Shown piece after piece: positions 1 to 9,110 of a stretch of 54,483 nt of DNA. The notes under the pieces were generated by a model. The model made no database searches, had not been told where the DNA came from, and saw nothing but the letters and a program-made list of their open reading frames with translations. This DNA is from Burkholderiales bacterium (GTDB lineage Bacteria; Pseudomonadota; Gammaproteobacteria; Burkholderiales; SG8-39). Location: assembly GCA_023383795.1 (NCBI GenBank), contig JAHDYJ010000018.1:1-54483 (forward strand). The letters are read 5' to 3'. Numbering within the stretch: position 1 is the first letter of the stretch; each line of letters starts with the position of its first letter. A program made the position numbers and the translations under genes.

Positions 1-1
1 G

Positions 2-2503
2 CAGATGGGCTTCGCCGGCTACTTCCTGATCGTGGCCGACTTCATCAACTGGGCGCGTTCGCACCGCGAGGACAGATTCCCGAACGGCGTGCCCGTCGGG
101 CCCGGCCGCGGCTCGGGCGCCGGGTCGCTGGTCGCCTACTCGCTCGGGATCACCGACCTCGATCCGCTGCGCTACGACCTGCTCTTCGAGCGCTTCCTCA
201 ACCCGGAGCGGGTGTCGATGCCCGACTTCGACATCGACTTCTGCCAGGACGGGCGCGACCGCGTGATCGAGTACGTGCGCGGGAAGTACGGCGCCGAGTC
301 GGTGTCGCAGATCGCGACCTTCGGCACGATGGCCGCGAAGGCGGTGGTGCGCGACGTCGGCCGGGTGATGGAATGGAGCTACACGCGCACCGACGAGCTC
401 GCGAAGCTGATCCCGTTCCAGCCCGGCAAGCTGATCACGCTGAAGATGGCGCGCGAGATGGAGCCGCGGCTCGCCGAGCGCGAGGCGAACGAGGAGGACA
501 CGCGCGAGCTGCTCGCGCTCGCCGGCGAGCTCGAGGGCCTCACCCGCAACGTCGGCATGCACGCCGGCGGCGTGCTGATCGCACCGGGCAAGCTCACCGA
601 TTTCTGCCCGCTGTACGCGGCGCAGGGCTCCGAGTCGGTGGTGTCGCAGCTCGACATGAAGGGCGTCGAGGCGGTCGGGCTGGTCAAGTTCGACTTCCTC
701 GGTTTGACGACGCTCACGATCCTCGACTGGACGCTGCGCTACGTGAGGCGGCTCGACCCCGCCTCGACGCTCACGCTGGAGGGACTGCCGCTCGACGACC
801 CCGCGGCGTACCGGATCTTCGCGACCGGCAACACGACCGCCATCTTCCAGTTCGAATCGCGCGGCATGCGCGACCTCGTGAAGCGCGCGCGGCCCGACCG
901 CTTCGAGGACCTGATCGCGCTGGTGGCGCTCTACCGGCCGGGCCCGATGGACCTGATTCCCGATTTCGTCGAGCGCAAGCACGGGCGCCAGCGCGTCGAG
1001 TACCTCGATCCGCGCCTCGAGCCGATCCTGGGCCCCACCTACGGGGTGATGGTGTACCAGGAGCAGGTGATGCAGATCGCGCAGGTGATCGGCGGCTACT
1101 CGCTCGGCGCCGCCGACCTGCTGCGCCGCGCGATGGGCAAGAAGCTGCCCGAGGAGATGGCGAAGCACCGCGAGACGTTCGTCGCCGGCGCCGAGAGGAA
1201 CGGCGTCGCGCGGGCCAGAGCGAACCAGCTCTTCGACCTGATGGAGAAGTTCGCCGGCTACGGCTTCAACAAGTCGCATGCCGCCGCCTACGCGCTGGTC
1301 GCCTACCAGACCGCGTACATGAAGGCGCATCACCCGGCCGCGTTCATGGCGGCGAACCTCTCGGCGGTGATGGACGACACCGACAAGGTGCAGAGCTTCT
1401 ACCAGGACGCGGTCGCGAACGGGCTCAAGGTGCTGCCGCCCGACGTCAACGCGAGCGACTACCGCTTCGTGCCGGTGGACGGCCGCACGATCCGCTTCGG
1501 GCTCGGCGCGATCAAGGGCACCGGCGAGTCGGCGATCGGCGCGATCATCGCGGCGCGCGACGGGGGGCACGCCGGGGAACACCGCGGCCAGGAAGGCCGG
1601 CGCGCGACGGACGCGGCGGCGGGCCCGTTCGCGAGCCTGTTCGAGCTCTGCGAGCGCATCGACAAGCGCATCGTGAACCGGCGCGCGATCGAGGCGCTGG
1701 CGCGCGCAGGCGCCTTCGACGCGCTCGACGCCGACCGCGCGCGCCTGCTCGCCTCGGTCGGCATCGCGCTCGAGGTGGCCGAGCGGCGCGCGCGCGAGGC
1801 CGCGCAGGTGAGCCTGTTCGGCGCGGACGAGGCGGAGCCGCTCGCCTCGCCGCAGCTCGCGCAGGTGCAGCCGTGGGACGAGCCGCAGCGCCTCGCCGAG
1901 GAGAAGGCCGCGCTCGGCTTCTACCTGTCCGGGCATCCGTTCACGCGCTACCGGACCGAGATCGCGCACTTCGTGCGCACGCCGCTCGCCGAGCTCGCGC
2001 CGCGCAGCGAATCGGTGCTGCTCGCCGGCGTGGTCGCGTCGGCGCGCACGCAGATGACCCGGCGCGGCAAGATGGCGATCGTGATGCTCGACGACGGCAC
2101 CGCGCAGGTCGAGGTGAGCGTCTTCAGCGAGCTCTTCGAGGCGCATCGCGACATCCTGCGCGAGGACCGGCCGCTCGTGATCCAGGGCAAGGTGTCGCGC
2201 GACGAGTTCACCGGCGGCGTGCGCGTCGTCGCGGAGAGGCTGCTCGACCTGCGCGCGGCGCGCGAGCGCTTCGCGCGCCAGCTGCGCCTGTCGATGAACG
2301 GCGAGGCGAGCGCGGCGCGGCTCCGCCAGCTGCTCGAGCCCTACCGCAACGGGAGCTGTCCGGTCGCGATCCGCTACTTCAACGGCGCGGCCGCGTGCGA
2401 GGTGCGGCTCGGCGACGACTGGCGCGTCACGCCCGACGACGGTCTCGTCGACTCGCTGCGCGCCTGGCTGCAGCCGGAGAACGTCGAGTTCGTCTACGGC
2501 TGA
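2..2503 (+). CDS. dnaE: DNA polymerase III subunit alpha (5'-partial)
   Basis: Catalytic subunit of the replicative DNA polymerase III holoenzyme. The reading frame is already open at base 2, so the start lies upstream; about 833 codons remain of a protein that is usually 1,150-1,190 residues, so the PHP domain and the first part of the palm are missing. Counting from the first Met at base 5, the catalytic motif PDFDIDF is at residues 73-79 (aspartates 76 and 78 being the expected metal ligands). GMHAGGVLIAP, the fingers-domain region (YRPGPMDLIP, MVYQEQVM), and the C-terminal OB fold (VLLAGVVASARTQ) follow in order. A beta-clamp binding motif QVSLF is at residues 601-605. No clear terminator follows; the next gene is 210 bases away. 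Confidence 0.98.
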   Translation, partial: QMGFAGYFLIVADFINWARSHREDRFPNGVPVGPGRGSGAGSLVAYSLGITDLDPLRYDLLFERFLNPERVSMPDFDIDFCQDGRDRVIEYVRGKYGAESVSQIATFGTMAAKAVVRDVGRVMEWSYTRTDELAKLIPFQPGKLITLKMAREMEPRLAEREANEEDTRELLALAGELEGLTRNVGMHAGGVLIAPGKLTDFCPLYAAQGSESVVSQLDMKGVEAVGLVKFDFLGLTTLTILDWTLRYVRRLDPASTLTLEGLPLDDPAAYRIFATGNTTAIFQFESRGMRDLVKRARPDRFEDLIALVALYRPGPMDLIPDFVERKHGRQRVEYLDPRLEPILGPTYGVMVYQEQVMQIAQVIGGYSLGAADLLRRAMGKKLPEEMAKHRETFVAGAERNGVARARANQLFDLMEKFAGYGFNKSHAAAYALVAYQTAYMKAHHPAAFMAANLSAVMDDTDKVQSFYQDAVANGLKVLPPDVNASDYRFVPVDGRTIRFGLGAIKGTGESAIGAIIAARDGGHAGEHRGQEGRRATDAAAGPFASLFELCERIDKRIVNRRAIEALARAGAFDALDADRARLLASVGIALEVAERRAREAAQVSLFGADEAEPLASPQLAQVQPWDEPQRLAEEKAALGFYLSGHPFTRYRTEIAHFVRTPLAELAPRSESVLLAGVVASARTQMTRRGKMAIVMLDDGTAQVEVSVFSELFEAHRDILREDRPLVIQGKVSRDEFTGGVRVVAERLLDLRAARERFARQLRLSMNGEASAARLRQLLEPYRNGSCPVAIRYFNGAAACEVRLGDDWRVTPDDGLVDSLRAWLQPENVEFVYG

Positions 2504-2713
2504 GCGGGCGGGGGCGTTCGGCCCGTCCAGGCGGGCGTCCGCCCTCGTCGGAAGCCCGACACCGCGGGGGCGCGCAAGCAAAATTTCACGGCCGGCGGCG
2601 GCCGGGCGGCGGGGCGGCGCCGGGCGCTTTGACGTTCGTCACGTTGCTGCATTGCCGCGGCCGGAGGGGGTGTGCTAGCTTGAACTCCCCTTCCGGTTTC
2701 TTCGGAGCCTCCC

Positions 2714-3172
2714 GTGCAAGTCCTCCGTGCTGCCCTTGCGGGCCTCGTATTCGCCGTCGCCGGCGCAGCCGCCGCCGACGCCCGCCACGATGCCGAGATT
2801 CTCGCGTTCGAGTCCTGCTCGACGCCCGCGCACGCGCCCGCGCCGGCGAAGGGCCCGTACCGCGGCATCGGCATCGCAACGCTGTTGGAGGGCGACTCGG
2901 TCGAGGAGGACCGGGGCGTCGTGTGGTTCAAGGTGAGGCTCGACCCGTATCTGCTCGACGGCCACGCCCTGGTGGTCGCCTTCAACGGCAAGCTCCTGCC
3001 GATGACCAGCACGGCGCTCGAGTTCTCGCTGCCCGCGGTCGCGCTCGGCAAGCACACCATCCAGGCGCGCGTCGTCGACACCGAGGGCAACACTATCATC
3101 ACGTCGCGGCAGGTCGAGTTCACCGTGCGCGAGCCGTGGTGGACGCAGCCGCCGCTGCCCGGCCTGCTCTAG
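2714..3172 (+). CDS. exported protein of unknown function
   Basis: A 152-residue protein with a cleavable signal peptide (MQVLRAALAGLVFAVAGAAA, likely cut near residue 20). The mature part is a single all-beta-looking domain (VVWFKVRLDPYLLDGHALVV, HTIQARVVDTEGN), reminiscent of Ig/FnIII-like periplasmic domains found next to DUF4124-type proteins, but I cannot assign it to a named family. It has one cysteine, in the N-terminal third (ESCST). Start ATG 2714 is chosen because it begins a complete signal sequence. It is followed after 37 bases by the deaminase-like gene on the same strand and may be co-transcribed with it. Function unknown. Confidence 0.7.
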   Translation: MQVLRAALAGLVFAVAGAAAADARHDAEILAFESCSTPAHAPAPAKGPYRGIGIATLLEGDSVEEDRGVVWFKVRLDPYLLDGHALVVAFNGKLLPMTSTALEFSLPAVALGKHTIQARVVDTEGNTIITSRQVEFTVREPWWTQPPLPGLL

Positions 3173-3209
3173 GCCCTGCCCGCCTGCGGGCGCACCGGCG
3201 CGCGTCCCG

Positions 3210-3683
3210 ATGAGCGCCGGACGCGAGGCCGCGGCCCGTCGCGCAGCGCTCGCCGCCGCGCTCTCGGCCGCCGGCGTCGCGCTGTTGCCCCGCCGCGCGG
3301 CCGCGCAGAGCGGGATTCCGATCGAGCAGCCTGCCGAGCGCACGGCGCGCGCGTTCATGGCGCGCGCGCAGGCCGCCCGCGACGCGGCGGTGCGTGCGGG
3401 CGACCAGCCCTACGGCGCGGTGATCGTCAAGGACGGCCGCATCGTCGGCTGGGGCCCGAGCCGGGTGGTCGTCGCCGGCGACCCGACCGCGCACGCCGAG
3501 ATCGAGGCGGTGCGCGACGCCGCGCGCCGGCTCGGGTCGCGCGACCTCTCCGGATGCGTCCTCTACGCCACGTCGCGCCCGTGCGCGATGTGCGAGGGCG
3601 CGCTCTACTGGGCGCGCGTCGCGCGCATCGTCCACGGCGCCGGGCTCGCCGATGCCGGCGCGCCGCGGTATCCGCCGTGCTGA
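3210..3683 (+). CDS. exported nucleoside/CMP deaminase-like protein
   Basis: 157 residues. The C-terminal about 120 residues are a cytidine/deoxycytidylate deaminase fold of the TadA/guanine-deaminase type: QPYGAVIVKDG, the zinc/proton-shuttle motif HAE (TAHAEIEAV) and the zinc motif PCxxC (RPCAMCEGALYWA). The unusual part is the N-terminus, an Arg-rich then hydrophobic stretch ending in AAAQ (residues 1-35) that looks like a Sec or Tat signal peptide (ARRAALAAAL). The enzyme is therefore predicted to be exported, while TadA and nucleobase deaminases are normally cytosolic. The C-terminus is shorter than in TadA. Substrate unknown; a purine or pyrimidine base is the likely class. Confidence 0.8.
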   Translation: MSAGREAAARRAALAAALSAAGVALLPRRAAAQSGIPIEQPAERTARAFMARAQAARDAAVRAGDQPYGAVIVKDGRIVGWGPSRVVVAGDPTAHAEIEAVRDAARRLGSRDLSGCVLYATSRPCAMCEGALYWARVARIVHGAGLADAGAPRYPPC

Positions 3684-3689
3684 CCTGAA

Positions 3690-5129
3690 TCAGGCCGCGC
3701 GCGGCTCGGCGCGCGCGAGCTCGGAACGGAACATCGCCGCGTAGTGGCGGTGCCAGTCGCTCTGGAACGTCCCGTCCGGATCGTGCGCGCGCTTCGCGCG
3801 CAGGAAGTCGACGAACCCCGGGTGGCACGCGAGCACCTGTTCGCGCGTCGCCCAGCGGTGGTAGGTGAGGTAGTAGCTGCCGCCGCGCCGGACCGCGGCG
3901 TCGATCAGGCGCCGGAACGCGCCGGCAGCGCGCGCGATCGCCGCGTCGGCGTGCTCGACGTGCAGATTGAAGATGACGCACGCCCAGTCCTCGCGCGCCC
4001 ACGGCAGGAACGTCTCGGCGTCGCGGCGGATGAGCCGCACGGTGCCGTAGACGACGTCGGTGCCGTGCGCGCGGAAGTCGGCCGCCGCCTCGGCCATGAA
4101 GTCGGCGAGGCGTGCGCGCGGCACGTAGATCTCGGTGATCATCTCCGAGCCGCGGTGTCCGAGCGCTAGGTCGACCCCGCGGTGGTACTGGTCGGAGTAG
4201 AAGCTCATCTGGGCGAGGTCGGACCAGTAGATCTGGCCGGACGTGCCGAGGTAGAACTCGGCGTAGCGGCGGAACGCTTCGGACTTGTCGGTGTGCGCGA
4301 GCACGAGCAGGCGCCGCCAGTCGTCCTCGGACAGCGCGGCCTGCCGCTCCGGGATCGGCGTGTCGCCGGCGACCGGCTGGTAGCAGGAGAGCACGCCGAG
4401 GCGCAGGAAGTCCGGGCTCGCCGGATCGATCGCGAACTGGAAGTCGCCGTACGCGAAGCCCGCGGCGGCGCGCGCCTCGAGCGCCGGCACGGCCTCGTCG
4501 GCCGTCGCGATCTCCACCACCCGCCGCAGCTTCGTGCGCGGCGCGAGGCGCAGGCGCACGCGGTCGATCACGCCGAACAGGCCGTAGCCGCCGATCGCGA
4601 GGCCGAAGAGCCGGCGGTTCTCGACGCGGCTGCAGCGGCGGACCGCGCCGTCGGCGCCGACAAGCGTGAAGTCCTCGACGTCGGCGGCGAACGGCGGCAG
4701 GTCGAGCCCGCGGCCGTGCACGTTCGCGGCGAGGCTGCCGCCGAGCGACAGGCGGTCCGCGCCGGTCTGCTTCTGGCGGATGCTCCACTGCCGCGCGGCG
4801 CCCGCCTGCGCGCGGGCGAGCCATGCGACGAGCGCGGGCCACTGGATGCCGGCGTCCGCCTCGATCGTTCCGGCGCCCGGATCGAACGCGTGCACGCGGT
4901 CGAACGTCCGCGTGTCGAGCAGCACCGCTCCGGTGCCGAACTGCTGCCCGCCCATGGCGTGCCGGCCGCCGCACACGGCGACGTGCCGGCCGCTCGCGCG
5001 GGCGCGCTCGACGGCGTGGACGAGGTCGGTCCGCGTGCGGACCGCGACGACCTCGCTCACGACCGTCTCGTTGAGGCCCGAGTGCAGGTCGTTCACCCGG
5101 ACCGGGCCGTTGCGCGGTAGTGCCGTCAT
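3690..5129 (-). CDS. FAD-linked oxidase (FAD_binding_4 / GlcD-like)
   Basis: 479-residue flavoprotein of the PCMH/VAO type. The N-terminal FAD-binding domain shows the pyrophosphate-binding loop (VAVCGGRHAMGGQQF, about residues 50-65), a second FAD segment (LGGSLAANVHGRGLDLPPFA, about 152-171) and VEDFTLVGADG. The C-terminal half is the substrate-binding domain and ends with a conserved-looking HRHYAAMFRSEL. No signal peptide or membrane segment is visible, so it should be a cytosolic dehydrogenase/oxidase of a hydroxy-acid, lactone or sugar. The substrate cannot be fixed from sequence. It is divergent from the XRE regulator at 5248, with a 118-base shared intergenic region, so that regulator is a candidate to control it. 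It converges on the deaminase gene with a 6-base gap. Confidence 0.88.
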   Translation of the reverse strand: MTALPRNGPVRVNDLHSGLNETVVSEVVAVRTRTDLVHAVERARASGRHVAVCGGRHAMGGQQFGTGAVLLDTRTFDRVHAFDPGAGTIEADAGIQWPALVAWLARAQAGAARQWSIRQKQTGADRLSLGGSLAANVHGRGLDLPPFAADVEDFTLVGADGAVRRCSRVENRRLFGLAIGGYGLFGVIDRVRLRLAPRTKLRRVVEIATADEAVPALEARAAAGFAYGDFQFAIDPASPDFLRLGVLSCYQPVAGDTPIPERQAALSEDDWRRLLVLAHTDKSEAFRRYAEFYLGTSGQIYWSDLAQMSFYSDQYHRGVDLALGHRGSEMITEIYVPRARLADFMAEAAADFRAHGTDVVYGTVRLIRRDAETFLPWAREDWACVIFNLHVEHADAAIARAAGAFRRLIDAAVRRGGSYYLTYHRWATREQVLACHPGFVDFLRAKRAHDPDGTFQSDWHRHYAAMFRSELARAEPRAA

Positions 5130-5210
5130 GTGGACGCTCCCTTGCGTGTGGGGTGCCGGGAGTGTTCCGCAGCCGCGCGACGTGGATCAATACTCCCAGC
5201 GAAGGTAGCG

Positions 5211-5216
5211 TATAGT
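5211..5216 (+). promoter_or_regulatory. candidate -10 (TATAGT) for the XRE regulator
   Basis: TATAGT matches the sigma-70 -10 consensus at five of six positions and stands out in the GC-rich intergenic region between the divergent FAD oxidase and XRE genes. No convincing -35 is present 17 bases upstream, so the promoter may need an activator. It lies 32 bases before the chosen ATG at 5248. Confidence 0.4.
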
Positions 5217-5247
5217 GCGACCTCGGGTAACGGCCGGGGAGCGCACC

Positions 5248-6087
5248 ATGAGCCAGACCAGGCAGCTGACCGCGGCGCTGAAGCAGTGCCTGAAGGCGAA
5301 GGGCGTCACCTACGCGGACCTTGCGCCCGCGCTCGGGCTCTCCGAGGCGAGCGTCAAGCGGATCTTCTCCAAGGGCGATCTCACCCTCGCGCGGCTCGAG
5401 ACGGTCTGCCGGCAGGTCGAGATCGACTTCTACGACCTCGCGCGCCTCGCGCGCGGCCGCGACGCTCGCGCCGGGGCGCTCACGGCCGGGCAGGAGCAGG
5501 CGCTTGCGCGCGATCCGCGGCTGCTCACCCTGCTGCACCTGCTCCTGAACGACTGGACGTTCCGCGACATCGTCGCCGAGTACCAGCTCGCGGAGGCCGA
5601 GCTCGTGCGCATGCTCGTGCGCCTCGACCGGCTCGGCGTGATCGAGCTGCAGCCCGGCAACCGCGTGCGGCTGCGCTGTCCCAAGGACCTCGCCTGGCGC
5701 CCCGGCGGCGCGGTGTGGGCGACGCACGAGCGGCGCGTGCTCGAGGAGTTCTTCGGCGCCGGCTTCGACGACGCGCGCGCGCAGGGCGGCAATGCGCGCG
5801 CGACAAGCAACAACGATGCGCGCGCGCCGGCGAACGATGCGCGCGCGCATAGGCGCTTCGAGGTCCGCGAGCTCTCGCCCGCGTCGCTCGCGGTGCTCAG
5901 GCGCAAGCTCGACAAGCTCGCCGCCGAGTTCAACGAGCTCGCCGAGATGGATTCGGTGCTCGCGCCGGCCGAGCGCATCAGCGTCGGCCTGATCGCGGCG
6001 TGCCGGCCGTGGACGTTCTCGGTCACGCACGCGCTGCGGCGGCGCGCGGGCGGCGGTGGCGCCGCGGGCGCGCGCGGCGCAAAATAG
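5248..6087 (+). CDS. XRE-family helix-turn-helix transcriptional regulator
   Basis: 279 residues from ATG 5248, which is preceded by a GGGGAG ribosome-binding site; an in-frame GTG at 5215 has none. Residues 1-65 are a Cro/CI-type HTH (VTYADLAPALGLSEASVKRI) of the kind found in solitary proteobacterial regulators. Residues 90-150 look like a second, winged-helix-like region (LLTLLHLLLNDWTFRDIVAE, VRMLVRLDRLGVIEL). It is followed by a low-complexity linker with repeated (N/D)DARA units (residues about 171-195) and a C-terminal segment rich in charged helices. Likely a local regulator; target unknown, the divergent FAD oxidase being the obvious candidate. Confidence 0.85.
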   Translation: MSQTRQLTAALKQCLKAKGVTYADLAPALGLSEASVKRIFSKGDLTLARLETVCRQVEIDFYDLARLARGRDARAGALTAGQEQALARDPRLLTLLHLLLNDWTFRDIVAEYQLAEAELVRMLVRLDRLGVIELQPGNRVRLRCPKDLAWRPGGAVWATHERRVLEEFFGAGFDDARAQGGNARATSNNDARAPANDARAHRRFEVRELSPASLAVLRRKLDKLAAEFNELAEMDSVLAPAERISVGLIAACRPWTFSVTHALRRRAGGGGAAGARGAK

Positions 6088-6163
6088 CGGGCGCCGCGCG
6101 CCCGCAGGCACGAGCCGACGGCTCGAGCGATGCGACGTACGCGAGGCGGTCGCACCGTCGTCG

Positions 6164-8938
6164 ATGCTCGCCGATCCCCCCGACAAGGAGCACGCGCTCC
6201 GCGAGGACATCCGCCTGCTCGGCCGGCTGCTCGGCGACGTCGTGCGCGAGCGGGCCGGCGCGGCGGCGTTCGACCGCGTCGAGACGATCCGCCAGAAGGC
6301 GGTCGCGTTCCATCGCGCGGAGGGCGCCGAGCGCGGCGCGATCCGCGCGTCGCTCGACGAGCTGCTCCTCGGCCTCGCGCCGCGCGAGGTGCTCGAGGTC
6401 GTGCGCGCGTTCAGCTTCTTCTCGCACCTCGCGAACGTGGCCGAGGACGTCCACCAGGACCGGCGCCGGCGCGCCCATCGCGCGGCGGGCTCGCCGCCGC
6501 AGCGCGGCAGCCTCGCGCGCGCGCTGGCGCGCGTGGAGGAGGCGGGCGTCTCCGGCGCCGCGCTCGCCGCGTGGCTCGCGCGCGCCCGCGTGACGCCGGT
6601 GCTGACCGCCCATCCGACCGAGGTGCGGCGCGTGAGCATTCTCGAGTGCGAGCGCGAGGTGAGCGGGCTGCTGCGCACGCGCGACCGCACCGAGCTCACG
6701 CCCGACGAGCGCGCCGAATGGGAGCGGGCGCTGCGCCGGACCGTGCTGCGGCTGTGGGAGACCGCGATGCTGCGCCTCGCGCGGCTGCGGGTGCGCGACG
6801 AGGTCGAGAACGCGCTCGGCTATTACGCGAGCACCTTCCTCGCGGAGATCCCGCGGCTGCACCGCGACGCCGAGGCGCGGATCCGGCCGCTCGTCGGCGA
6901 GGCGCTCGCGCAGCTGCCCGCGTTCCTCACCATGGGCTCGTGGATCGGCGGGGACCGCGACGGCAATCCGTACGTGAACGCCGAGACGCTCGCGTTCGCC
7001 GCCCGCAGCCAGACCGAGGTCGCGCTGCGCCACTACCTCGCCGAGACCCACGCCCTCGGGCGCGAGCTCTCGATCTCGAGCCGCATGTCGCGCCCGACGC
7101 GCGAGCTCGCGGCGCTCGCGCAGGCGGCCGGCGACGGCTCGCCGTTCCGCCAGGACGAGCCGTACCGGCAGGCCCTGGTCGGGATCTACGCGCGGCTCGC
7201 CGCGACCGCCGGCGCGCTGTGCGGGCTGCCCGCGCAGCCGCCGCCGAAGGTGAGCCGGCCGGCCTACGCGGAGGCCGCCGAATTCGAGGCCGACCTCGCG
7301 TGCATCCGCGCATCGCTCGCCGCGCACGGCTGCGAGGCGCTCGGCGAGGGACGGCTCGACCACCTCCAGCGCGCGGTCGCGGTGTTCGGCTTCCACCTTG
7401 CCGCGCTCGACCTGCGCCAGAACTCGGAGGTGCACGAGGCGGTCGTGGCGGAGCTGCTCGCGAAGGGCGGCGCCTGCGGCGACTACGCGGCGCTCGCGGA
7501 AGGGGAGCGCGTCGCGCTGCTCGAGCGCGAGCTCGCGACCGCGCGGCCGCTGCGCTCCGGGTTCGTGCCGTGCTCGGAGGCGGTCGAGCGCGAGCTCGCC
7601 ACCCTGCACGCGGCGCGCAGGATCGTCGCCGAGCGCGGGCCGCGCGCGATCGAGAACTACGTGATCTCGAAGTGCGAGTCGGCGAGCGATCTGCTCGAGG
7701 TGGCGCTGCTCCTCAAGGAGGCGGGGCTCTTCGTCGCCGACGCCGAGGGGCGGCTGCGCGCGCTCGCGCTCGACGTCGTGCCGCTCTTCGAGACGATCGC
7801 CGACCTGCGCCGGTCGCCCGAGATCATGGCCGCGGCGCTCGCGCTGCCGCGCTATCGCGGGTGGCTCGGCGGGCGCGGCATGCGCCAGGAGATCATGCTC
7901 GGCTACTCCGACAGCAACAAGGACGGCGGCTACCTCGCGTCGAACTGGGAGCTGCACAAGGCGCAGATCCGGCTGATCGAGACCTGCCGCGCGGCCGGCG
8001 TCGAGACGCGCTTCTTCCACGGCCGCGGCGGCACCGTGGGCCGCGGCGGCGGGCCGAGCCACGACGCGATCCTCGCGCAGCCGGCGGGCAGCCTCGCGCT
8101 CGGCCTGCGCCTCACCGAGCAGGGCGAGATGATCTCGGCCAAGTACTCGGACGCGGCGCTCGGCCGCCGCAACCTGGAGGCGATCGCCGCGGCGGCGCTC
8201 GAGGGCGGCCTGGTGCCCGCGGTGCCGGAGGGCGAGCTCGACCCGGCCTACCACGCGGCGATGGAGGCGCTCGCCGCCATCGCCTACCGCGCGTACCGCG
8301 AGCTCGTCTACGAGACGCCGGGCTTCGAGGACTACTTCCGCGCGGCCACGCCGATCGGCGAGCTCTCCGACCTCAACATCGGCAGCCGGCCGGCCTCGCG
8401 CAGGGCGTCGCGCCGCATCGAGGACCTGCGGGCGATCCCCTGGGTGTTCAGCTGGAGCCAGTCGCGCCTGCCGATCCCGGGCTGGTACGGCTTCGGCACC
8501 GCCGTCACCGAGTGGGTCGCGGCGAGCCCGGGCGGGCTCGACCTGCTGCGGGACATGTACCGGCGCTGGCCGTTCTTCGGCACGCTGCTCTCCAACCTGG
8601 ACATGGTGCTCGCGAAGACCGACCTCGGCATCGCCTCGCGCTACGCCGAGCTCGTCGCCGACGCGGGCCTGCGCGAGCGGGTGTTCGCGCGGATCGCCGC
8701 CGAGCACGACCTCGCGCTCTGGCGGCTGCTCGAGATCACCGGACAGCGCGCGCTCCTCGAGGGCAACCCGACGCTCGCGCGGAGCCTGCGCGACCGGCTG
8801 CCTTACCTCGACCCGCTCAACCACCTCCAGGTCGAGCTCCTGCGGCGGTTCCGCGCCGGCCAGGACGACGACTCGACCAAGCGCGCGATCCACCTGACCA
8901 TCAACGGACTGGCGGCCGGGCTCAGGAACAGCGGGTAG
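6164..8938 (+). CDS. ppc: phosphoenolpyruvate carboxylase
   Basis: Carboxylates phosphoenolpyruvate with bicarbonate to oxaloacetate, the anaplerotic supply of the TCA cycle. 924 residues from ATG 6164, close to the bacterial norm (880-940). An upstream in-frame ATG at 6056 would add an unrelated basic extension overlapping the previous gene. Signature regions: LTAHPTEVRR (catalytic His), FHGRGGTVGRGGGPS (glycine-rich catalytic loop), LGYSDSNKDGGYLAS, and the C-terminal NGLAAGLRNSG, whose end carries the effector/active-site residues in this family. Soluble cytosolic enzyme. It stands alone, 76 bases after the XRE gene. Confidence 0.98.
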   Translation: MLADPPDKEHALREDIRLLGRLLGDVVRERAGAAAFDRVETIRQKAVAFHRAEGAERGAIRASLDELLLGLAPREVLEVVRAFSFFSHLANVAEDVHQDRRRRAHRAAGSPPQRGSLARALARVEEAGVSGAALAAWLARARVTPVLTAHPTEVRRVSILECEREVSGLLRTRDRTELTPDERAEWERALRRTVLRLWETAMLRLARLRVRDEVENALGYYASTFLAEIPRLHRDAEARIRPLVGEALAQLPAFLTMGSWIGGDRDGNPYVNAETLAFAARSQTEVALRHYLAETHALGRELSISSRMSRPTRELAALAQAAGDGSPFRQDEPYRQALVGIYARLAATAGALCGLPAQPPPKVSRPAYAEAAEFEADLACIRASLAAHGCEALGEGRLDHLQRAVAVFGFHLAALDLRQNSEVHEAVVAELLAKGGACGDYAALAEGERVALLERELATARPLRSGFVPCSEAVERELATLHAARRIVAERGPRAIENYVISKCESASDLLEVALLLKEAGLFVADAEGRLRALALDVVPLFETIADLRRSPEIMAAALALPRYRGWLGGRGMRQEIMLGYSDSNKDGGYLASNWELHKAQIRLIETCRAAGVETRFFHGRGGTVGRGGGPSHDAILAQPAGSLALGLRLTEQGEMISAKYSDAALGRRNLEAIAAAALEGGLVPAVPEGELDPAYHAAMEALAAIAYRAYRELVYETPGFEDYFRAATPIGELSDLNIGSRPASRRASRRIEDLRAIPWVFSWSQSRLPIPGWYGFGTAVTEWVAASPGGLDLLRDMYRRWPFFGTLLSNLDMVLAKTDLGIASRYAELVADAGLRERVFARIAAEHDLALWRLLEITGQRALLEGNPTLARSLRDRLPYLDPLNHLQVELLRRFRAGQDDDSTKRAIHLTINGLAAGLRNSG

Positions 8939-9032
8939 TGCACGCGGCCGGCGCGGGCCCGGTCGTCACTTTTCTTTACACACCGAGTCAGCGCCTCGTG
9001 ATAAGCCGCTGATTCGTCGCGCATCTGTGATC

Positions 9033-9048
9033 TGGCACGCATTCTGCG
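9033..9048 (+). promoter_or_regulatory. candidate sigma-54 promoter of the PEP-CTERM gene
   Basis: TGGCACGCATTCTGCG has GG at 9034-9035 and GC at 9046-9047 with exactly ten bases between. It matches the -24/-12 consensus TGGCACG-N4-TTGC at all but one position (C for T). The predicted start of transcription, about 9059, gives a leader of about 52 bases to the ATG at 9111. RpoN together with the PrsK/PrsR system is known to control PEP-CTERM proteins in some betaproteobacteria, which fits the downstream gene. Confidence 0.7.
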
Positions 9049-9110
9049 TCTGGATGCCCGGTCTTCCCTCAATCCGAGGACAACCCCGCCAACAACGGAG
9101 GAGGACGGCG

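Noticed and set aside
2620..2700. Promoter with TTGACG and PhaR-like TTGCTGCATTGC motif before the 2714 gene
   Set aside because: Spacing to a usable -10 is poor and the dyad is imperfect; not enough to call.
373..3213. 946-codon open frame overlapping dnaE and the next genes
   Set aside because: Arg/Ala/Gly-rich shadow translation of a +1 frame in GC-rich DNA; it covers dnaE and has no domain. The same applies to other very long overlapping frames (3427-6699 minus, 6023-8893 minus, 16026-18599 plus, 22262-24127 plus).
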